Below, one piece after another: positions 52,905-62,020 of a stretch of 64,000 bases of DNA. The stretch spans positions 1-64,000 of IMG/VR virus record IMGVR_UViG_3300043409_001877. One strand, given 5' to 3'. Both the position numbers and the translations under genes were made by a program. This DNA is from a virus. Each line of letters opens with the position of its first letter. Position 1 is the stretch's first letter. Under the pieces are notes generated by a model. It saw only the letters and a program-made list of their open reading frames with translations, had not been told where the DNA came from and made no database searches.

Positions 52905-53966
52905 TTATTTGTTTTTTGTTTGTTCGTATAATTTTTTTTCTTTCTGTATAATAGTAATAAAACTTGACCAGAAAACAAAGAAAGAGTCATCATATTTTGG
53001 AAGAAAATTTAATAATTCATCTTCTACCATCATTTTCATGATTACTTTTATCTCACCTCGACCATCAGGTGATAGTGCTTCGTTTACCATTTCATTAATG
53101 GCTAACTTTAAATCTTCGGTTACGTTAGGTTGTGATAAATTTATAATCTTCTCCATCACACCAAAATAATCAGTACCATATGTACCCCATTTGGTTCTAC
53201 CTTCTTTAATTGTTAATAGTGGTTTACTAGTTGGGTTATTAGCTAATAATTCATTAACTCTTTCAACAATCCATTCTTTTGTTTTACCACCTTTTTTTAA
53301 TTCGGGGAATAATTTTAAAACGGTGCCTTCACCTATACCTTCTAGTCCAGATATATTATCTGAAGTATCACCAGCAATCATTTTAATTAAACCAACATTT
53401 TCATAATGGTAATCAAAATAATTCATAAAATTTAATTTATTTATAACAACTTTTTTACCATAAAGATAAACCTTGGTACCATCATCTATTAATTGTAATA
53501 AATCACGATCGTTTGTATAAATAATTTTATTTTCTTTTGGTGAATTTTTTGTATAGTGCGCTATACCATCATCAGCCTCACAACCATCAATCTCAACTTG
53601 TCTAATAAACAACTCTTCAAGATATTGTTTAATTCGTATTCTTTGACGATCTAAATCATGTTTTTCATCTATAGAAACTTTTTGATTTCTATTTGATTTG
53701 TAGTAGGGATAATAAGCTTGTCGATAAGCTTTTGAATTCTCACCCTCCCAAAAAACAACAACCTTTGTGATACCAAAATCTTGGTAAAATCTTTTGATTG
53801 TGTTTACAAAGTGGTAGATGGTGCCAATACTACCGTTTTTAGTCTGTATTTGCTTGGCACCATGAAACCCTTGTTTTAATAAACCCTCACCATCTATTAG
53901 TAGGGTGTTAATCGTTTTCCTCTTGAGGTTTAGCATTGCTAGTAAAAGTTTTTCCTTGTTCTTCAA
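52905..53966 (-). CDS. 5'-3' exonuclease / RNase H (FEN family)
   Basis: A 353-residue FEN-type nuclease. N-terminal acidic cluster is LLIDGEGLL (about 21-29), then VVVFWEGENSKAYRQ, EADDGIAHY (about 130), TNDRDLLQL and a helix-hairpin-helix AGDTSDNISGLEGIGEGT (about 197-214). The conserved Asp/Glu set is present. It would remove RNA primers and flaps, as T4 RNase H does. The start lies 59 bases inside the 3' end of the uvsX-like gene, an unusually long overlap; an internal Met at residue 11 is an alternative start but still overlaps. Confidence 0.9.
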   Translation of the reverse strand: MKNKEKLLLAMLNLKRKTINTLLIDGEGLLKQGFHGAKQIQTKNGSIGTIYHFVNTIKRFYQDFGITKVVVFWEGENSKAYRQAYYPYYKSNRNQKVSIDEKHDLDRQRIRIKQYLEELFIRQVEIDGCEADDGIAHYTKNSPKENKIIYTNDRDLLQLIDDGTKVYLYGKKVVINKLNFMNYFDYHYENVGLIKMIAGDTSDNISGLEGIGEGTVLKLFPELKKGGKTKEWIVERVNELLANNPTSKPLLTIKEGRTKWGTYGTDYFGVMEKIINLSQPNVTEDLKLAINEMVNEALSPDGRGEIKVIMKMMVEDELLNFLPKYDDSFFVFWSSFITIIQKEKKLYEQTKNK

Positions 53967-54924
53967 TTAATTCAAAATCGTTTGTACCAAGCATTTCAAC
54001 CCAATAACTAGCATGTTCTTTTTTATAAGCATCGATAGATTCTTTATTATCTAAAACAAATCCATGTGGAGTTGCGATAATTCGACCATCAGCATAACCC
54101 AAACCATTTACGTGGTTTTTCATTACGGTTACTTTTGTTCTTGTTGCAAATACAACTTTTCTACCATTCTTAGTAGCATCAATTTTTGATGTACCTGCAT
54201 TTTTTTGGTTACCAAATAAGAAAACCAAAGTTGAGTTTAACCAAAACGCATCACCACCTTTAGCTTTAATTCTTGGTTGTCCAAAAGGATTATCTGGTAA
54301 TTCAACCCATGGCTGATTAACAACCACCATTGTGTTAGTATATTTACTATCTTCTTTTCTAGTGCTATTAATACGTTGATTTAACCCCATACCAATCTTT
54401 TCAGCTAATACACCAGCGGTGTGTTGTTTACCACCTTTACCTTCATATGTCATTCTACATGGTACGGATCCAACGGAATCCCAGAAGAAACAAAGATCAT
54501 GAGGAATACTACCTTTAATTTGTTCATCTAAAAGCATGTTGATATAATCTGTGATTTGTTCAATATAAAAGAAATCATCACGATATAAGAAGTCACCATC
54601 CCACTCACCAGTCTCATTATTAAATTCACATTCCAATCCCATTAAAAATGCGTGAGAGAAATCCCATTTCTTTTCGGTAATGATAAAAACTGGAATCATA
54701 CCTTGTTGTTGTGCCGAGATAGCAGATTTAATCATGGCTGTGGTTTTACCAGTATCAGAGTGACCTAATAACATATTGATATGACCAACTGCTGGCCCTG
54801 GAATTCCAGCTGTTTCTAAAAATGCTTCTCCGCAATTTAAAAATTTATCAGCTTTATATTTTGTTGTTGTACTATATTTGTTTTTGATATCCTTAAAAGA
54901 ATAATCTTTTTTCTTTACTGCCAT
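53908..54924 (-). CDS. UvsX/RecA-like recombinase
   Basis: A 338-residue RecA-fold strand-exchange protein. Walker A is GHSDTGKTT (54-62), followed by MIPVFIITEKKWDFSHAFLMG and a Walker B-like DLCFFWDSVG. NTMVVVNQPW is the pre-L2 strand with Gln. The fold and neighbours (SSB upstream, FEN and helicase downstream) fit T4 UvsX. The C-terminus ends in Lys/Glu/Asp residues. It is transcribed from beyond the ssb terminator, so it may depend on read-through. Confidence 0.92.
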   Translation of the reverse strand: MAVKKKDYSFKDIKNKYSTTTKYKADKFLNCGEAFLETAGIPGPAVGHINMLLGHSDTGKTTAMIKSAISAQQQGMIPVFIITEKKWDFSHAFLMGLECEFNNETGEWDGDFLYRDDFFYIEQITDYINMLLDEQIKGSIPHDLCFFWDSVGSVPCRMTYEGKGGKQHTAGVLAEKIGMGLNQRINSTRKEDSKYTNTMVVVNQPWVELPDNPFGQPRIKAKGGDAFWLNSTLVFLFGNQKNAGTSKIDATKNGRKVVFATRTKVTVMKNHVNGLGYADGRIIATPHGFVLDNKESIDAYKKEHASYWVEMLGTNDFELIEEQGKTFTSNAKPQEEND

Positions 54925-54943
54925 ATTATTAATTTTTATTTAT

Positions 54944-54990
54944 TAAAAAAAAGACACTATGGGTATATTACTACATCCATAGTGTCCTGT
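54944..54990 (-). terminator. Terminator after ssb
   Basis: GACACTATGG (54953-54962) pairs with CCATAGTGTC (54977-54986), a 10-bp stem with a 14-base loop, followed on the minus strand by a run of eight T. It stops most transcripts after ssb, setting SSB above the downstream uvsX operon. Confidence 0.9.
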
Positions 54991-54999
54991 ATTATTTTA

Positions 55000-55908
55000 T
55001 TAGAATGGTAAATCTTCAGTATCTAAACTGATTGGAGAGCCCATATCTTGTGGAACAGCCATCGGATTTGGTTCAGCGTATGTGGTGTCCTTTGTAGGTG
55101 CAACATAAGTGGTTGTACCACCCATGTCATCAGATTTAGCTACAAATTTTTTGCTTTCAGAATCCCAAGCTGGTTCAAATCCCTCAGCAACGATACGTAA
55201 AAACTCAATTGGTTTTTTCTTGTAAATGCTTTTCCAAGTCATTTCATCCGATAACCACGCTGTTGCATCATCTGGGTTTGTGCTTAATGGGCTAGTATCA
55301 TCCAACATAATTTGTGAAACTTTTGGAAAACCTTTAACAACATCACGAACTAAAGAGATTGTGATATCACGACCTTCAGCATCTGGTCTAAAAATAGCTC
55401 CAGCACCTGGTTTCTTGTTATCTAAATGTTTCATCAATGGAACTAATTTGTCCATGATACCTGAACCATCGTTCACTTTATTGAATCTCCAGAATTTAAC
55501 ACCCTCGTGTTCTTTTCCACGCTCAATACATCTGATGATATAAAAATCACGAGATCTGTAACTGTTAGCTAAGGTTTTGTCTTCTTTGTCACCATTGATA
55601 AGAATTTTGTACATGTCGTTAAGTGGTGACTCTTCGCCATCTTGGGCTGGATCGTAAAGTTTAGTCCAATTTTTACCTATCTTAAGGCTGTGGAACTTTC
55701 CGATCTCATACCATTTACCATTCGTGTCGATTGGTAAAATTCTGATAATTCTTTCTCCAGAGTTAACTTTGTCTGGTAGAATCAAAGTAAAGTACTTACT
55801 AAGATCCACTTCTTTTCTTTCCGAATTCGGTTTTGTGGTTTTTGCTTTTTCGTAATCAGCTAACGTGTTTTGAACAGCCTGATTCCAGTCGATGTTTTTG
55901 TAATCCAT
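55000..55908 (-). CDS. Single-stranded DNA-binding protein (gp32 type)
   Basis: A 302-residue protein. The basic N-terminal segment is followed by a fold with FTLILPDKVNSGERIIRILPI, FHSLKIGKNW and FYIIRCIERGKEHEGVKFWRF, the oligonucleotide-binding layout of phage SSBs. A flexible Thr/Pro/Met-rich linker leads to an acidic tip DTEDLPF, the interaction peptide typical of SSB C-termini. It has its own host-type promoter and a terminator, so it can be highly expressed. No clear zinc-finger cysteine set of the T4 gp32 type is seen. Confidence 0.9.
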   Translation of the reverse strand: MDYKNIDWNQAVQNTLADYEKAKTTKPNSERKEVDLSKYFTLILPDKVNSGERIIRILPIDTNGKWYEIGKFHSLKIGKNWTKLYDPAQDGEESPLNDMYKILINGDKEDKTLANSYRSRDFYIIRCIERGKEHEGVKFWRFNKVNDGSGIMDKLVPLMKHLDNKKPGAGAIFRPDAEGRDITISLVRDVVKGFPKVSQIMLDDTSPLSTNPDDATAWLSDEMTWKSIYKKKPIEFLRIVAEGFEPAWDSESKKFVAKSDDMGGTTTYVAPTKDTTYAEPNPMAVPQDMGSPISLDTEDLPF

Positions 55909-55934
55909 AATATATATTTTTTTAAATTATGATA

Positions 55935-55966
55935 CAATATTACGAAAGAAAAATCAAAAAGTCAAG
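55935..55966 (-). promoter_or_regulatory. Bacteroidota-type promoter of ssb
   Basis: Minus strand: CTTG (55966-55963), a 20-base spacer, TAATATTG (55942-55935), one mismatch from TAnnTTTG and lacking one T in the -33 element. It is 26 bases from the ATG at 55908. Confidence 0.5.
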
Positions 55967-55980
55967 TGCCGAGTGAAAAA

Positions 55981-56262
55981 TTAATTAAATAATTGTCTTT
56001 TTGTTTTGGAACCCACTAATAAAACACCATATGTGCTTGCTGTAATATCAAGAGTGGCTATTGACGTTAGGTTATAAATAAAAGCACCAGGCATTCTTAC
56101 ATTGATACCATTAAGTAACATGTCGGTTGTATTTTCATATGCACCCAAAACAATCATTGAGTGGATATTATATGTGTGACCAGTATCACCAGAGTTTAAT
56201 GTTGAAGTATTAATACTTTCTCCTTGGTCTAATTTTACTACGTATTTTTCTGATTGTATCAT
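55981..56262 (-). CDS. Small beta-rich protein
   Basis: A 93-residue protein with a strand pattern suggesting a compact beta-sandwich: KYVVKLDQGESI, NSGDTGHTYNIHSMIVLGAY, MLLNGINV, TSIATLDITASTYGVLLVG. It is not recognised. The fold type and the adjacency to coiled-coil and hub genes suggest a virion decoration or stabilising protein, an inference only. It precedes the ssb promoter and follows the 241-residue gene by three bases. Confidence 0.65.
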   Translation of the reverse strand: MIQSEKYVVKLDQGESINTSTLNSGDTGHTYNIHSMIVLGAYENTTDMLLNGINVRMPGAFIYNLTSIATLDITASTYGVLLVGSKTKRQLFN

Positions 56263-56265
56263 ATC

Positions 56266-56991
56266 TTAAGATTGTTTAAATGGATTTTGAGCTGGCGGTG
56301 CAAAGCTATCTTTAACAACACCATCATTATAATCGTTCATAATAGTATCAAGCATATTCATCTTTGGACTATTTTCTAAATCGGTTTGTGTTTTAACACC
56401 TTGATTATTATTGTATTGGTCAATGGTTACACTATACGGATAAGAATCTTTAGTTAAAGCTTTTCTTCTTTCTTCTTCTGTTGGTGGTCTCATTAATTCG
56501 ACTTGTTTAGCCATAGCTTCCATTTTACCAATTAACGCATCCATCTTACCTAAGTTATTTTCAATAGTATCAAGTTTACCCATTAACGAATCCATCTTAG
56601 TTAAGTTACTCTCAATAGAGCTAATCTTACCTTTAATTTCATTAGTATCATTAACTAAATCAGTAACATCAACTTCAGTTACTTCTTCGTCACCCATAGG
56701 TGCTTCTGTACCATCTGTAGCTGGATTTTCAGTTCCCATATCTGGATCAGTTAAACCATCTGTACCTTCAGTACCATCAGTTGCAACGTCAGTAACAGGA
56801 GTCTCAGTTCCATCAACAGCAGCATCAACTGGTGGTGCATCGTCAATTGTAGTGTCATCAGTACCTGGTTCATCAGCTTCGTTATAGAATCTATAAGATC
56901 CTTCATCAAGAGTTAATTTATCTTGGTATGCTGTAATTGTTTTAAAACGTTTAATTTCGTTTTCCAATAGGGTGTTTAACTTTTTGCTCAT
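56266..56991 (-). CDS. Coiled-coil protein with acidic Thr/Asp-rich linker
   Basis: A 241-residue protein in four parts: a helical N-terminal tag (LNTLLENEIKRFKTI), an acidic disordered linker with TDGTE-like repeats (about 38-108), a coiled coil with heptads (about 110-165; LTKMDSLMGKLDTIENNLGKM), and a C-terminal segment ending in NPFKQS. The layout resembles virion scaffold or internal proteins in large phages. The LLENE stretch could be a protease-processing site of the T4 prohead type, but that is speculative. Confidence 0.7.
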   Translation of the reverse strand: MSKKLNTLLENEIKRFKTITAYQDKLTLDEGSYRFYNEADEPGTDDTTIDDAPPVDAAVDGTETPVTDVATDGTEGTDGLTDPDMGTENPATDGTEAPMGDEEVTEVDVTDLVNDTNEIKGKISSIESNLTKMDSLMGKLDTIENNLGKMDALIGKMEAMAKQVELMRPPTEEERRKALTKDSYPYSVTIDQYNNNQGVKTQTDLENSPKMNMLDTIMNDYNDGVVKDSFAPPAQNPFKQS

Positions 56992-57206
56992 CTTAAAAAG
57001 GCTTTTTTTGTATGACTTATAGGGGTTTCTTCTCTTAAAAGCTCTCTACCATCTTCAAGTACTAATTTTTTTTCGATTATTTTTCTTTCAATTAAACCAT
57101 CCGCTGTTTTAATATAACAAACGCCAGATTTCAAATCGCACACCTCTTCACCAACATTGGCATCATTACCAAGAAAATTAGCTATATTATTGTTTATATT
57201 GTCCAT
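56988..57206 (-). CDS. Hypothetical small protein
   Basis: A 72-residue protein with a CDLKSGVCYIK segment and charged C-terminal half. It overlaps the next gene's ATG by four bases (coupling) and is preceded closely by a TATTTAT motif. Function unknown. Confidence 0.65.
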   Translation of the reverse strand: MDNINNNIANFLGNDANVGEEVCDLKSGVCYIKTADGLIERKIIEKKLVLEDGRELLREETPISHTKKAFLR

Positions 57207-57215
57207 AATTAGTTT

Positions 57216-57226
57216 TACTATAAATA
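57216..57226 (-). promoter_or_regulatory. TATTTAT motif before the 72/241/93-residue genes
   Basis: The minus strand reads CAGATATTTATAGTAAAAC, nine bases before the ATG at 57206, so the transcript would be almost leaderless if this is a -10-like element. Confidence 0.5.
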
Positions 57227-57244
57227 TCTGGGTTTTTATTAAAG

Positions 57245-60200
57245 TTAAGCTAATTTAGATAATGTTGAATTTAACGAAGTAAATAGCGCATCACCTTTAC
57301 CAGGATGTGCGGTACATAATGAAACATTACCCACAACCGTAAATCCTTTATTTTTAAAAACATTAATATAATTATTAATCTTATTAATCCAATACGGTTC
57401 AGTATTTGTTGCTGTTACTTTTAAATTAGGTTCCCAACCATAATTTCCGTTAATTATATATTTAGTCGCTTTAGGGAATTTTTGTTCAATTAAACCTATT
57501 AATTCAAGTTCTTTCGCATTACCACCACTTAAAGTCCAAAGACCATTAGACCCAATTGTTAATATCAGATTTTTCACATCAGGGAAAGTTGTATTCGTTC
57601 CTTTTAAAGCTGTTATTAACTCACCTATATGCCAACCGACAGTATCTAATTCTTTAGGAGATGATATTCTAGATATTGCTGGGTATATCGGGTCAATACC
57701 TTTAGCTAAAGAGTCACCAATTACAACAGTTTTACTATTAGCTGTGGCTGCTATTGGTGCCACAGAACCATTTCTGTAATATTTAAGAGCTGCTTGAACA
57801 TCAGCTGTATTAGTTGCTGCTCTATCAACACCATTGCCTCCGTAATAACTTTGATCAAACGCTACATTGTGGGTTCTACCTTTATCATCAGTCCATGTTG
57901 TTGGGTGCGGTACGCCAACACTACTCCATGTTTGTGCTATATCCATTGCCGCTTTATTTAAATTATCTTGAGTATCATCAACTTGTTTATTTAGATATTT
58001 AATAGTATTTGGTCGTAATAAAGCCATACCCAATTTATCTTGGTTTTCTGGGCTATATAAATCAGTGTTTGTTAAACCAGCATCTTTTAAATTACCTTTT
58101 AATGTTTTGCCTATTATTTGATATCTACCAGTAGCGTGTAGTCTACCAACACTGTCTTCAGCGTGTGATTGGAATTGAATTACTTCCCCTATTGTATATT
58201 GTGATAAGGGTTTTGCTAAACCAGTATACCTAGTATTTTTACCATCAGCAAAATAACTATGTAAAACATCACCAGATGTATAGTAATTATGATCATCATA
58301 TGTGTGAGACTCATGCGATAAAACTTTTTCGAATAATGCTGGATATTTTTGAATAGCTGTAAAAGCGCCAGTTGCATTTGGATCAAAATTATTAGCTCCA
58401 ATACTACTATTACCATTAACACCTTTTGGTTGATATTTTATAACACAAATATATTTTAAATCGGAAACTCTTGAACCATCCCCTTTGTTGTTACTAGGAT
58501 CTATTAGTCCACTCCCTTCTATTAATTTAAGTTCTCTGTTAAGAACAGTCTGACCAAGATTACCACCATACACAGATGCTTTTAAAGTAGTAGCCTCTTT
58601 TACGCAGTCGCAATGTGTTAAATCACCTCCCGTTATTTCACTAAGAGTTTTATTAATACTTTTGGAGCGAGTGTTACAAACCAAATCCCCAACTCTAACG
58701 GTTGCATTTGGATCTGACACATCGTAAGCTTGCCAAGCGTAATTTTTATCATCCCTACCTTTTAATATATATGTGTTATGGTTTATTGAAAAAGGAAATT
58801 CAACTCCAGATTTTTGCATAATAAAAGATATAAAAGCTGCTGACCAAGGTGAATCAGGGCTACCACAAGGGAAGTTTGCAATTGACGATCTTGCCGCTAT
58901 CCAATATTTTGTTAATGCAGCAATTACGATTGGGTTCTTACAATCCTCTTTTAATGCACTAGATTCCCATAATTTGTATTCCTCATCAATAACACCAACT
59001 ATTTTAGATATGTAACTATTTTGTTTATTTATATCTATACCAGATTTTGATGGTACGGAATCGGGTTCTGTTGTTGACGTTAGAGTATAATAATTATTAA
59101 GTGCTAAAGGTGACCACTTAATGCCACCGTAAACGTCTGTTTGAGCCCCGTGTTTTGTTGTAAAGAATGATATGTTCGGTTTGTATGTACCTAGGAATTT
59201 AATGCTAAGTTTTTCAGTTGTGGCTGCTTTTGTTTTATCTTTAATTAATGATCCTTGCGCAATTTTTATTGAGTCACACATAAATCTATAATCAACCCAA
59301 AACGTTAATTGATTATCTGGGTCGCTTAAATCATCATACTCTTTATCACCATAGCCACCAGGAAATTTTATTTCAAAATCTATACTAAATGAAAATGTTG
59401 GGTTGTCAGCTTTTAATTCGGGGTATGTAACTGGTATACCAATATTATTAAATATCGCTTTTTCAGCAAAATTAACATTAGCTTTTTGTTTTTTAGGTAA
59501 TTTATCCCAAGCAGCTTTTAAATTAACCGCATAATCATTTTTTTGTGAATAGCTAGAAGCGATAGACCCAGAGCTTTCTAATTTTGATGTTATAAAAGTA
59601 TTAAACGCATTTTCATCATAATCACCATTTGACTCTGTTAAAGCAAACTCCCAAAAAACATCATAAACGGTTTTTTCACTACCAGACGCTTCTTCTGTTG
59701 AATTAATATAATTACACCAACTTTGAAAACTTGTATACTCTGATAAACCATTACCACCACCTACTGCTGTTTTTGTTTCTGGTGTCACACCAATTAAGTT
59801 AACTTCCTTAAAAGAATTAATTGTTTTTTTGTTTGTTGGGTCAAACGTATTAAACACATCATAAATATCATACGTACCAGTAGCATCAAATTGTCTGGAA
59901 GCTGGCATGCCATCATCATATGATGTTAATATATGTTCAACAAAGAATGTGGTTTCTTTTATTGGTATTAGTTCTTTTGGTGGTGTAATTTCACTAGCTG
60001 ATGATGATAGTGTTATTTTTTCATTACCATCAACAAGACCAGTATCAACCCCTTTCATTGTACCAATTAAATCAGTGGGTTTCTCATTTGGTATAACCAT
60101 TTTAGTCGCATAACCTGAATCACTTACAATACCACTTAAAAACAGACCTAATGTACATTCAGGGTTAATTGTATATCCATTCCCAGATTCTTTAAATAAT

Positions 60201-62002
60201 TTAGATAATGATAATTTTTTACTACCATCATCATATCTAGGGTCAGCATATTCAGCTGTAAAATTCATTAAACCAACAGCAATAACTGGCATCGTTTTAA
60301 TTATTTCAGAGTGAATAGTTGTATTATTTTTAAAAGCTTTTGCTGTGTTATATAAAGTTGCTATAATACCTAAATTAGCAGCTGAAGCTTCAAGACTACC
60401 TGTGATTGAATATAAATAAGCTCCAATAATTTTTCTACCATCAAAATAATGAATTCTATTAGTACCATCTGTTAAGTATTGAGCGATATCACCGTAAGGG
60501 TTAATACTATTTTGAACTGTTTGTAATCTACCAGATGTATCAGGTTCACCCTGAATAGCAATTTGCTCAAAAGCCTTAACACTTTCCAGTATATTAGCTT
60601 TTTGTTGGCGCATTAAAGCTAACAATTGTTTTCTAACATCGTTTTTACTTATAATTGGTTGTCTAACCCCTTTAAAAGTTGTAACCATATTATTTGGTAC
60701 AATTTTATGAGTTACGTTTGTAATCCAATATGTACCATGAAATAAGGGAACGTTTCTTAAATAGAAGTATGTTAACGGTTGTATTGTTGCGTTACCTAAA
60801 CTGGTAACAGTGCACGTGTATGATCTTTTTTCTAATACGGGAAAAATATTTTTTGTTTGTGGTGTTACGCCTTTAGTGTTTACCAAATCAACCCAAGTTT
60901 TTATACTCTCTTCGGTATCAAAAAATTCGCTTGTATCTAACTGAACCCCATTAAACATTTGTTGGTTTTGTCTACCAAAGTCAACGGTAAAGCATGTGAT
61001 ATTTGAATCATTCATTTCATCTGGCGCATTCTCATTTAAAACTCTAACCTCATTGTTATTATCATGACCGACATCTAAACAGAAAGAATTTAAATAATCA
61101 TTTTTAACTTTATTTCTATCACTTAAACCAACCGTATCAGCTCTTGAAGTAATAGACCCTAATTGGTATATGTAGCCAGGTAACCCAGTTAACCCACCAA
61201 ATTTTACATTTCTTTTTTGTAAAATATCTTCACCAAATAAAGTTGTGTTAGTGTGGGTTCCAAATAAACTATCAACCACATTATATAAATCAGCATCGTT
61301 ATTAGTTAAATTAGATAGAGTACTATTTAAGTTTAAATAATTTGGTATTTGTTGTGGTATAAAACCGCTTTCCGTAGCTAAACCAGATAACAACCCAGAT
61401 AATGAACCTGTTGTTAAATTAACTACAGCTTGTTCTTTAGAATTTTTATTAACTTTTTCATCACCAATTACAACGGCAGTAAAATCTGTATAATAATTTT
61501 TATTGATGTAAGCTAAATTAGCCAACACTTTAGTTCCAATGTCATTATTACCTCTATCAACGACTGAAAATATTTGGTATAGATCGTATGATTTTGCACT
61601 TGTACCAGCAAAACATTCATCTGAGGTTAAAACACTATTATAAAATAATTCAATTTTATTTAAATTATCAAATTCTAATGTATTTAAATCTCTTATTTTT
61701 GATACAGCGTGAACTGGAACAGAACCATTAGTTTTTCTACTACCACCACCAACTCTATCATATAAACTTTTTATATTATAATATGTTGTTTTTTTAATAT
61801 CAGCCTCAAAATTTTCATACTTTGGTTTATTAACGTAACTTTCTTCGGAATTGGGGTCTGTTTTTAATTTATAGTATTCAGCAACACCATCAAGAAATGA
61901 ATTAATACCCGTTAAATTTGAATTTATCGTAGTTGTAACGAAATCCTGAAAGAATTTCTTATTCGTTAATTTTTCACCGTATGCCTCTAAAGCTGTTTTC
62001 AT
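57245..62002 (-). CDS. Baseplate hub/tail lysin with DUF2272, muramidase-like and SGNH domains
   Basis: A 1585-residue modular protein. The N-terminal 480 residues end in a hub-type block (TVTSLGNATIQPLTYFYLRN, then LFHGTYWITNVTHKI), typical of T4-like tail hub proteins. A long middle region follows. Around 1050-1210 lies a DUF2272-like domain (SPWSAAFISFIMQKSGVEF, later RVGDLVC). Around 1215-1420 is a lysozyme-like domain with VLSHESHTYDD (likely catalytic Glu) and HATGRYQIIGKTLKG. Residues 1423-1585 are an SGNH/GDSL hydrolase: IGDSLAKG (Ser near 1431), GSN, and AHPGKGD (His near 1566). Three potential cell-envelope hydrolases at the tail tip would open the wall and deacylate a glycan. Confidence 0.85.
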   Translation of the reverse strand: MKTALEAYGEKLTNKKFFQDFVTTTINSNLTGINSFLDGVAEYYKLKTDPNSEESYVNKPKYENFEADIKKTTYYNIKSLYDRVGGGSRKTNGSVPVHAVSKIRDLNTLEFDNLNKIELFYNSVLTSDECFAGTSAKSYDLYQIFSVVDRGNNDIGTKVLANLAYINKNYYTDFTAVVIGDEKVNKNSKEQAVVNLTTGSLSGLLSGLATESGFIPQQIPNYLNLNSTLSNLTNNDADLYNVVDSLFGTHTNTTLFGEDILQKRNVKFGGLTGLPGYIYQLGSITSRADTVGLSDRNKVKNDYLNSFCLDVGHDNNNEVRVLNENAPDEMNDSNITCFTVDFGRQNQQMFNGVQLDTSEFFDTEESIKTWVDLVNTKGVTPQTKNIFPVLEKRSYTCTVTSLGNATIQPLTYFYLRNVPLFHGTYWITNVTHKIVPNNMVTTFKGVRQPIISKNDVRKQLLALMRQQKANILESVKAFEQIAIQGEPDTSGRLQTVQNSINPYGDIAQYLTDGTNRIHYFDGRKIIGAYLYSITGSLEASAANLGIIATLYNTAKAFKNNTTIHSEIIKTMPVIAVGLMNFTAEYADPRYDDGSKKLSLSKLFKESGNGYTINPECTLGLFLSGIVSDSGYATKMVIPNEKPTDLIGTMKGVDTGLVDGNEKITLSSSASEITPPKELIPIKETTFFVEHILTSYDDGMPASRQFDATGTYDIYDVFNTFDPTNKKTINSFKEVNLIGVTPETKTAVGGGNGLSEYTSFQSWCNYINSTEEASGSEKTVYDVFWEFALTESNGDYDENAFNTFITSKLESSGSIASSYSQKNDYAVNLKAAWDKLPKKQKANVNFAEKAIFNNIGIPVTYPELKADNPTFSFSIDFEIKFPGGYGDKEYDDLSDPDNQLTFWVDYRFMCDSIKIAQGSLIKDKTKAATTEKLSIKFLGTYKPNISFFTTKHGAQTDVYGGIKWSPLALNNYYTLTSTTEPDSVPSKSGIDINKQNSYISKIVGVIDEEYKLWESSALKEDCKNPIVIAALTKYWIAARSSIANFPCGSPDSPWSAAFISFIMQKSGVEFPFSINHNTYILKGRDDKNYAWQAYDVSDPNATVRVGDLVCNTRSKSINKTLSEITGGDLTHCDCVKEATTLKASVYGGNLGQTVLNRELKLIEGSGLIDPSNNKGDGSRVSDLKYICVIKYQPKGVNGNSSIGANNFDPNATGAFTAIQKYPALFEKVLSHESHTYDDHNYYTSGDVLHSYFADGKNTRYTGLAKPLSQYTIGEVIQFQSHAEDSVGRLHATGRYQIIGKTLKGNLKDAGLTNTDLYSPENQDKLGMALLRPNTIKYLNKQVDDTQDNLNKAAMDIAQTWSSVGVPHPTTWTDDKGRTHNVAFDQSYYGGNGVDRAATNTADVQAALKYYRNGSVAPIAATANSKTVVIGDSLAKGIDPIYPAISRISSPKELDTVGWHIGELITALKGTNTTFPDVKNLILTIGSNGLWTLSGGNAKELELIGLIEQKFPKATKYIINGNYGWEPNLKVTATNTEPYWINKINNYINVFKNKGFTVVGNVSLCTAHPGKGDALFTSLNSTLSKLA

Positions 62003-62020
62003 ATTTTATTTTTTTACAAT

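Noticed and set aside
55226-55543. 105-codon plus-strand ORF opposite ssb
   Set aside because: Antisense to the SSB gene; no independent evidence.
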